Assembly (NCBI GenBank): GCA_027013185.1
Contig: JALUXS010000098.1
Span: 1 to 37,454, forward strand
DNA: 37,454 bases
Direction: 5' to 3'
Source of the DNA: Sulfurimonas sp.
GTDB lineage: Bacteria > Campylobacterota > Campylobacteria > Campylobacterales > Sulfurimonadaceae
Positions within the stretch are counted from its first letter, which is position 1. Each line of letters opens with the position of its first letter. The notes below the pieces were generated by a model. The model was not told the DNA's origin. It ran no database searches and saw only the letters and a list, made by a program, of their open reading frames with translations. Below, in pieces: positions 33,198 through 37,454 of this stretch. Made by a program: the position numbers and the translations under genes.

Positions 33198-33659
33198 ATG
33201 GATATAAAAGATTTAAATGAATTAAGAAGTGAATTTGAAGTGATGCAAAAACAGGCAATGCAAGATGCTTGTGTTGATGGAAGCTGTGTTGAAGATGAGG
33301 ATTATGAAGATTATCCTGATTATTTACGTGCAATTTATGCAGAGATCATACCTCCTGCTAAGAGTGGTATTTACTTTTCAAGATGGGATTTAAAACGTAT
33401 GGCTGCGGAATTAGATGAATCTTTTGCTATAGATGTTCGAGAAAGAATGTTCAAAAATTTTATGCAGTGGATTGCAACACCAGAAGATATGTTGGCAGTT
33501 GTAGATCAATTTAAAAGTCATATAGATATGAAATGTGATTTGTATAAAGAGTACTCAGAAAAATATCCTGCAATGCAAGAGCTTTTTGAACCAAAAATAC
33601 AAAAAGCCGAGAAAGCAAAAAAATATCTTGATAAGGTTTATGTAGAATTTTTTACATAA
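33198..33659 (+). CDS. Helical orphan at the end of the molybdoenzyme operon
   Basis: I do not recognise this 153-aa protein. It has no signal peptide or membrane helix. An N-terminal helix is followed by an acidic loop with two cysteines (C25 and C30 in DACVDGSCVEDEDYEDYPDY). A predicted helix bundle follows, with YFSRWDLKRMAAELDESF, DVRERMFKNFMQWI and KYPAMQELFEPK. AGGAAG precedes the ATG, 10 bp after the AroE-like gene. The shape is that of a small chaperone or adaptor. Its last 8 bases overlap the BatD-like gene on the other strand, leaving no room for a terminator. Confidence 0.75.
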   Translation: MDIKDLNELRSEFEVMQKQAMQDACVDGSCVEDEDYEDYPDYLRAIYAEIIPPAKSGIYFSRWDLKRMAAELDESFAIDVRERMFKNFMQWIATPEDMLAVVDQFKSHIDMKCDLYKEYSEKYPAMQELFEPKIQKAEKAKKYLDKVYVEFFT

Positions 33660-34803
33660 GTTTATTGAGTATATCTTTTTTTATTTTATTAAGATTGAGC
33701 GAATGTCCATCATTGGCGTTTGCTTCAAGCTTTGAAATATATGTGTCTAAACCTCTCTCTTGATAATGCATTACTAAGAGCATAAGCAATTCTTTAACTG
33801 TTTTTGCATTTTGAATATCTTCAAATTTTCTCTTTTTATTTTTATTAAAAAATGATTTTTGGCTTATTTTGGCAGTTGAAAATCCAGCTAAAAAGAGCAA
33901 AGCATAGATGAAAAACTCTTTTATTGCTTGAGTATTTATAAAATTTTCTGTTTTAGGTGCATCTGTTTTGTCTATTAATGTTGTAGTATCCATCTTTTGC
34001 ACTTTTATATTATATGTTTTTGCATGCAGTGTGTAGTATTTATTTTTACTGGGAGAGTATACATGTAAAGAGAATGCGGGAATTGTAAAGTTGTTTTTTG
34101 AAGTCATAGCATATATGTATTCTGTCTTAATAATAAAACCACTTTGTGTAAGTTTTGATAAATCATTATTGATTTTTGAAAATATTGTTACATTTTTAAT
34201 AGCTTTGTTCAGTATATTTAAGTGAGAATTTTTGTACCCTGTGCCGCTTAGTATATAATGAAGATTCACTGCACCATATTGATTGATTTGTGTCGTATCT
34301 ATTTTTGAGTGAAGCGTAAAATCTCCTACCAAATCTACGGGCTGTAGCAATTTTTTTACTTTTATTGTTAATGGCTTTAGAACTACTTTTGTATTTGAAG
34401 TACTAATACCTACACTATTATCATGATCGTCCACATAACTTTGCTTTACAGCTTTATCACTGGCTGTTCGTATAATAAAATTAAATTTTATATGCAACGT
34501 TTTTTCTTTTAATGCAAAAAGTACATATTGAAAAATTGTTGTAGTATTGTGAAAGCTATTATCGTGTATAGTTTTATGCAGAAGTTTTACCTCATAATCA
34601 GGACTTTTTTGTATAGTAAATTCAAAAAACATATTGTCATTATGATCTTTTTGTTTGGCTGTAAAGGTAAGAAGGAGAGGCTCTTTTATATGAACACTTT
34701 TTTTATTGGTTTGTAGCTTATATGTTGCCAATTGGGTGTTTCCAAAAAGTGACACACAAAAGAGTATAATCAATAAAGTAATTTTACCAAGGGTGTTTTT
34801 CAT
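33652..34803 (-). CDS. BatD-like secreted membrane protein
   Basis: The 383-aa protein has a signal peptide (about 1-21, ending SLFGN), a large beta-rich periplasmic region (about 25-280) with the oxygen-tolerance BatD-type pattern of repeated Ig-like segments (KKSVHIKEPLLLTFTAK; PLTIKVKKL; NNFTIPAFSLHVYSP), a single membrane helix at about 293-311 and a basic cytoplasmic tail. The call depends mostly on position downstream of two VWA genes, since BatD sequences diverge quickly. It overlaps the BatB/C gene by 20 bp. Its role in Bat complexes is unknown; an envelope-stress function has been proposed. Confidence 0.7.
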   Translation of the reverse strand: MKNTLGKITLLIILFCVSLFGNTQLATYKLQTNKKSVHIKEPLLLTFTAKQKDHNDNMFFEFTIQKSPDYEVKLLHKTIHDNSFHNTTTIFQYVLFALKEKTLHIKFNFIIRTASDKAVKQSYVDDHDNSVGISTSNTKVVLKPLTIKVKKLLQPVDLVGDFTLHSKIDTTQINQYGAVNLHYILSGTGYKNSHLNILNKAIKNVTIFSKINNDLSKLTQSGFIIKTEYIYAMTSKNNFTIPAFSLHVYSPSKNKYYTLHAKTYNIKVQKMDTTTLIDKTDAPKTENFINTQAIKEFFIYALLFLAGFSTAKISQKSFFNKNKKRKFEDIQNAKTVKELLMLLVMHYQERGLDTYISKLEANANDGHSLNLNKIKKDILNKLM

Positions 34804-36346
34804 TTGTATATCCTTTGTTTATAAGTTCATAGGCTTTATAGCCCAGTTTATATTTTGATTTATTTTTATGTTTTGTGAGCTGTAAATTTTGATTTTGTTT
34901 TTTCTTTTTTTTGTTTTTACCACTCCCATTACTTTTTTGTGAAGCTTTTTGATTTGACTTGGATGAGGCACTTTTACTTGTACTTTTTTTCTGATTTTGT
35001 TTTGTTACCTCTTTTTTTTGTTTTCTTTTTTTAGGAAGCATATCAGAGAGATTTTTTTGCTCTTTTACTCCTAATTTATATAAAAGTGAAAGATTGTAAA
35101 AAGCATCTTTATCAAATCCAAGTGCCAAAGCTTTTTGATAATAACGTTTAGCTCGCTTATATTTTTTTAATTTTACAGCACAGTTTGCGAGATTATAAAA
35201 AATATTTTGTTTTAATTTCGGATTTGTAGATTGTATTTGAGAAAAAAGTTCTATAGCTTTTTTATAATTTTTTGCTTTGTAGTAGGCAGTTGCACTGTTA
35301 TAGTAGCTTTTTGGTGAGGGTGAAATCTTTTTAAACTCTTTTGCAGCTACAATAAATTTTTTACTTTTATATGCTTGATTTGCTTTGTTGTTATGGTAAA
35401 AATCAAAGAGTGATGCCGCATGACTTTGATAGGGTAAAAGAAATAAGGGAATAAATATAAAAAATTGCTGCAGTTTTGTGACAGAAATAAAAAAACTTAA
35501 AAGTGCTATAACAAGAGGGAACATGAAAAGTTCTTTATAGCTAAGTACTTTTATGGTTGATTTTATGTCGCTATTTTTATTTTTTATATCTGCAATAATT
35601 TCTTTGGCTATATCTTTATTTGTATGTAATTCATAATATTCTCCGTTGCACTCTTTAGCTAAAGGTTCAAGAAGAGGATTTATTTTAGAAATCACAAGGT
35701 TTTTATTCGTATCTAAGATGGGCTTATTTTCTTTTTTGAGTGTTGCTCCGCTGTTTGAACCTGTAGCAACTATATAAGGAATAATGGAATTTTTTTTACA
35801 TAGTTGGACAAGTTCATTGAGGTCTCTATCCTCGCCTCCATCAGTAAAAATAATAAGATTTTTTTGTTTGTAAGATGTTTTTGCAATACTTTTAAATAAA
35901 GAGAGCAGGGAAGTGCCTTTTGTCAGTATATATTTTGGTTCAAGGGAATTGAGTGCCATCATGCTTATTGTACTATCTGTTGTCGGCGGTGATATAAGCA
36001 TAGTATTGGATGTAAAAGCAAATATACTAAATCTGTCTTTACTCAAGCTTTTTAAAATACGCTTTATATTTTTTTTTGCCGCGTCATACCGTGTCGGTTT
36101 TAAGTCATCTGCTTGCATTGAAAATGAGGCATCAAGAGCTATAATGTAATCTTTGGCATCAAATTTTTGCTCACTGGGTGTATTAATCATCACAGGTCTG
36201 CTTAAAGCCAGTAATGCGAAAAAAAGTGTTATGTAAAGTAAATATTTTTGTCGTTTTTTCTCTTTTTCTTTTGGACTTGCATCGCTTTTATATAAAAAAT
36301 ATAGGGGTATAAATCCAAATAGAACCCAAGGATATAAAAGAGTCAT
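34784..36346 (-). CDS. BatB-BatC fusion: VWA domain plus TPR repeats
   Basis: The 520-aa protein starts with two membrane helices (about 5-19 and 36-50). A von Willebrand factor A domain follows (about 66-250) with an intact MIDAS motif, D72-A-S74-F-S76, and IIFTDGGEDRD. Two more hydrophobic segments lie at about 270-312. TPR-like repeats (about 320-430; YYNSATAYYKAKNYKKAIELF) come next, and a long Lys/Ser/Gln/Asn low-complexity stretch (about 432-495) precedes a short conserved tail. BatB and BatC are separate genes in Bacteroides-type operons; here they are one frame. It overlaps BatA by 4 bp and BatD by 20 bp. Confidence 0.83.
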   Translation of the reverse strand: MTLLYPWVLFGFIPLYFLYKSDASPKEKEKKRQKYLLYITLFFALLALSRPVMINTPSEQKFDAKDYIIALDASFSMQADDLKPTRYDAAKKNIKRILKSLSKDRFSIFAFTSNTMLISPPTTDSTISMMALNSLEPKYILTKGTSLLSLFKSIAKTSYKQKNLIIFTDGGEDRDLNELVQLCKKNSIIPYIVATGSNSGATLKKENKPILDTNKNLVISKINPLLEPLAKECNGEYYELHTNKDIAKEIIADIKNKNSDIKSTIKVLSYKELFMFPLVIALLSFFISVTKLQQFFIFIPLFLLPYQSHAASLFDFYHNNKANQAYKSKKFIVAAKEFKKISPSPKSYYNSATAYYKAKNYKKAIELFSQIQSTNPKLKQNIFYNLANCAVKLKKYKRAKRYYQKALALGFDKDAFYNLSLLYKLGVKEQKNLSDMLPKKRKQKKEVTKQNQKKSTSKSASSKSNQKASQKSNGSGKNKKKKKQNQNLQLTKHKNKSKYKLGYKAYELINKGYTNEKHPW

Positions 36347-37254
36347 AGTTGCTCTTCTTTTTGCTTGAATGCAAGGAAAAGAAGTAATAAAAATGCTAAA
36401 GAAAGAGGGTACATGTAAAGATTTTGTTTGTTGAGATAATGTTTAGAACGTATGGCACTCGGTTCGAGTTTATCTATCTCTTTATAAACATCTTGTAATG
36501 CTTCTGCATTTTTAGCTGCAAACATTTTAGACTTTGTATTCTTTGCTATAAGTTTGAGAAGATTCGCATCAAATGTAGTACTATCTCCTATCCCTATAGT
36601 GTAAATTTTTACATGTAACTTGTTTGCTCTTTTTACTGCTTCTTTTACAGAAATAGAACCGCTATTTTCAAAGCCATCTGTAATAAGAATAATAACTTTT
36701 TCTTTCGCTTCTCCTTTTTTAAGTATTTTGAGTGCTGTTGCTAATCCTTCTCCTATGGCAGTACTATCTCCTGCAATGCCAACATCAAAAAAATTAAGTA
36801 AAAAGGCAACACTATTCATATCATAACTCAAAGGAATAGCAGGGTAGGCATAGGTACCAAAAATACTTACTCCGACATTATCATTAAAACGTTTTGTTAT
36901 AAAAGATTTTAGAAGTTCTCTGAGTGCATCAAATTTTCTTTTTTGTGGATTTTTTGTATCAAACCCACTCTCTGCCATAGAACCACTGGTGTCAAGTGCA
37001 AAGACAAGGTCTCGTCCTTTTCGTTTGCTTGAAGTTTTTTGATCATACGTTATAGGAGATGCAAGAGCGAGAATCATTGATGCCAATATAAGAGAATAAA
37101 GAAGTTTTTCTTTATTTATTAAAGAAGTTTTTTTTGAAAAAAGCTGTATATGTGGAAATATAATCTGTTTAAGCGTTTGTGGACATTTGTAGATACAAAT
37201 TACCAAAAGTAAAAGTATTAAAATAGAAGGGTATTCAAACGTAAAATTATTCAA
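36343..37254 (-). CDS. BatA-like VWA-domain membrane protein
   Basis: The 303-aa protein has a membrane helix at about 9-23, a second at about 50-67, a VWA domain (about 80-275) with MIDAS D88-T-S90-G-S92 (FALDTSGSM), DSTAIGEGL and LITDGFENSG, and a C-terminal helix at about 283-299. This is the BatA layout, with the metal site facing the periplasm. The start is TTG at 37254 with only a weak purine-rich site upstream, but the NFTFEYPSIL start fits the family. It opens a three-gene minus-strand operon. MoxR and DUF58 genes, the usual partners, are not adjacent: the upstream gene is divergent. Confidence 0.83.
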   Translation of the reverse strand: MNNFTFEYPSILILLLLVICIYKCPQTLKQIIFPHIQLFSKKTSLINKEKLLYSLILASMILALASPITYDQKTSSKRKGRDLVFALDTSGSMAESGFDTKNPQKRKFDALRELLKSFITKRFNDNVGVSIFGTYAYPAIPLSYDMNSVAFLLNFFDVGIAGDSTAIGEGLATALKILKKGEAKEKVIILITDGFENSGSISVKEAVKRANKLHVKIYTIGIGDSTTFDANLLKLIAKNTKSKMFAAKNAEALQDVYKEIDKLEPSAIRSKHYLNKQNLYMYPLSLAFLLLLFLAFKQKEEQL

Positions 37255-37299
37255 TTTGTGACTACTTTTTGATACAATTATAGCAAAGAGGAGATGAGA

Positions 37300-37454
37300 G
37301 TGAGATTTATTTTATTATTTATTATTCTAATAACAAAAATATACGCAAATGATGGCATGTATAACCGGGGCGAGATGCTTTTTTTTGCTAATGGTTGTTC
37401 TGGTTGTCATGGTCCATCTGCTGAAGGAAGCAGTACATATCCTCGGCTTGCAAA
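37300..37454 (+). CDS. Secreted c-type cytochrome, N-terminal part
   Basis: The frame is open to the window end (51 codons). A signal peptide (FILLFIILITKIYAN) is followed by a class I cytochrome c start with the heme site FFANGCSGCHGPSAEG (CxxCH), typical of small mono- or di-heme cytochromes of Campylobacterota respiration. The start is decided by the ribosome site: AAGAGGAG at 37286-37293 touches the ATG at 37294 but sits six bases before the GTG at 37300, which I prefer. It diverges from the BatA gene over 45 bp. Which cytochrome it is cannot be told. Confidence 0.8.
   Translation, partial: MRFILLFIILITKIYANDGMYNRGEMLFFANGCSGCHGPSAEGSSTYPRLA

Noticed and set aside
554-36620. The palindrome-like string ACATGTA (often TTACATGTAA) occurs about a dozen times, for example near 554, 12356, 14627, 16290, 27433, 32125, 32980 and 36608, and looked like a dispersed binding site.
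   Set aside because: Most copies lie in coding sequence and many read CAT-GTA for His-Val, often Leu-His-Val-Lys, so codon use explains them. They show no preference for promoters.
1-37454. Search for tRNA/rRNA genes, CRISPR repeats, insertion sequences, toxin-antitoxin pairs, phage or defence genes.
   Set aside because: Nothing with the needed structure was seen: no regularly spaced direct repeats, no transposase or integrase motifs, no cloverleaf in the short gaps.

Overview
The window is AT-rich, densely packed DNA from a member of the Campylobacterota, most likely a Sulfurimonas-like sulfur or hydrogen oxidiser. The call rests on gene order. The run rplY-pth-LptF/G permease-lysA-HAD-pheA-hisC-fliF-fliG-fliH-dxs matches the order I recall for Campylobacter jejuni Cj0311-Cj0321. 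The run ctpA-purC-purS-purQ-periplasmic protein matches what I recall around Cj0511-Cj0515. Genus is an inference; no rRNA or tRNA gene is present.

Layout. (1) 1-12069, plus strand: the end of a PilT-type ATPase gene, then a nearly gapless housekeeping and flagellar-basal-body run (ribosomal L25, peptidyl-tRNA hydrolase, lysine/Phe/His biosynthesis, MS-ring and switch, DXP synthase). (2) 12143-16708: an accessory block with a DUF4395 membrane protein, OvoA and an overlapping MalY/PatB-type PLP lyase (OvoB candidate), a 73-aa orphan, a YhbP-type flavin-barrel protein, and a 57-aa four-cysteine protein on the other strand. Together ovoA and ovoB encode a complete ovothiol A pathway. (3) 16793-18067: dimeric dUTPase and an orphan ABC ATPase. 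(4) 18064-23459, minus strand: ctpA-purC-purS-purQ-SH3-like protein-plsC-DUF190-crcB, with mostly overlapping ends. (5) 23593-25824, plus strand: shikimate kinase, periplasmic thioredoxin-fold protein, hisD. (6) 26080-33659, plus strand: a complex iron-sulfur molybdoenzyme operon (four-cluster ferredoxin subunit, NrfD-type membrane anchor, 1096-aa Tat-exported catalytic subunit, TorD chaperone). It is followed by three unusual accessory genes: a 366-aa multi-cluster ferredoxin with a zinc-ribbon tail, a stand-alone degenerate shikimate-dehydrogenase substrate-domain protein, and a helical orphan. (7) 33652-37254, minus strand: a Bat-type operon (BatA, BatB fused to BatC, BatD-like). (8) 37300-end: the start of a secreted c-type cytochrome.

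How the parts work together. The molybdoenzyme operon is the most distinctive region. Catalytic and ferredoxin subunits would be exported together by Tat and docked on the NrfD anchor to exchange electrons with the quinone pool. TorD and the three downstream proteins look like a dedicated cytoplasmic maturation set. The substrate cannot be read from the sequence; a sulfur compound (polysulfide, thiosulfate, tetrathionate, sulfite) is plausible from subunit architecture and lineage. The least described elements are the repurposed AroE domain, the accessory ferredoxin, and the nested inverted repeats at the ovoA leader. No CRISPR array, insertion sequence, prophage or integrase was seen. No gene-free stretch exceeds 300 bases; the longest is 25825-26079.
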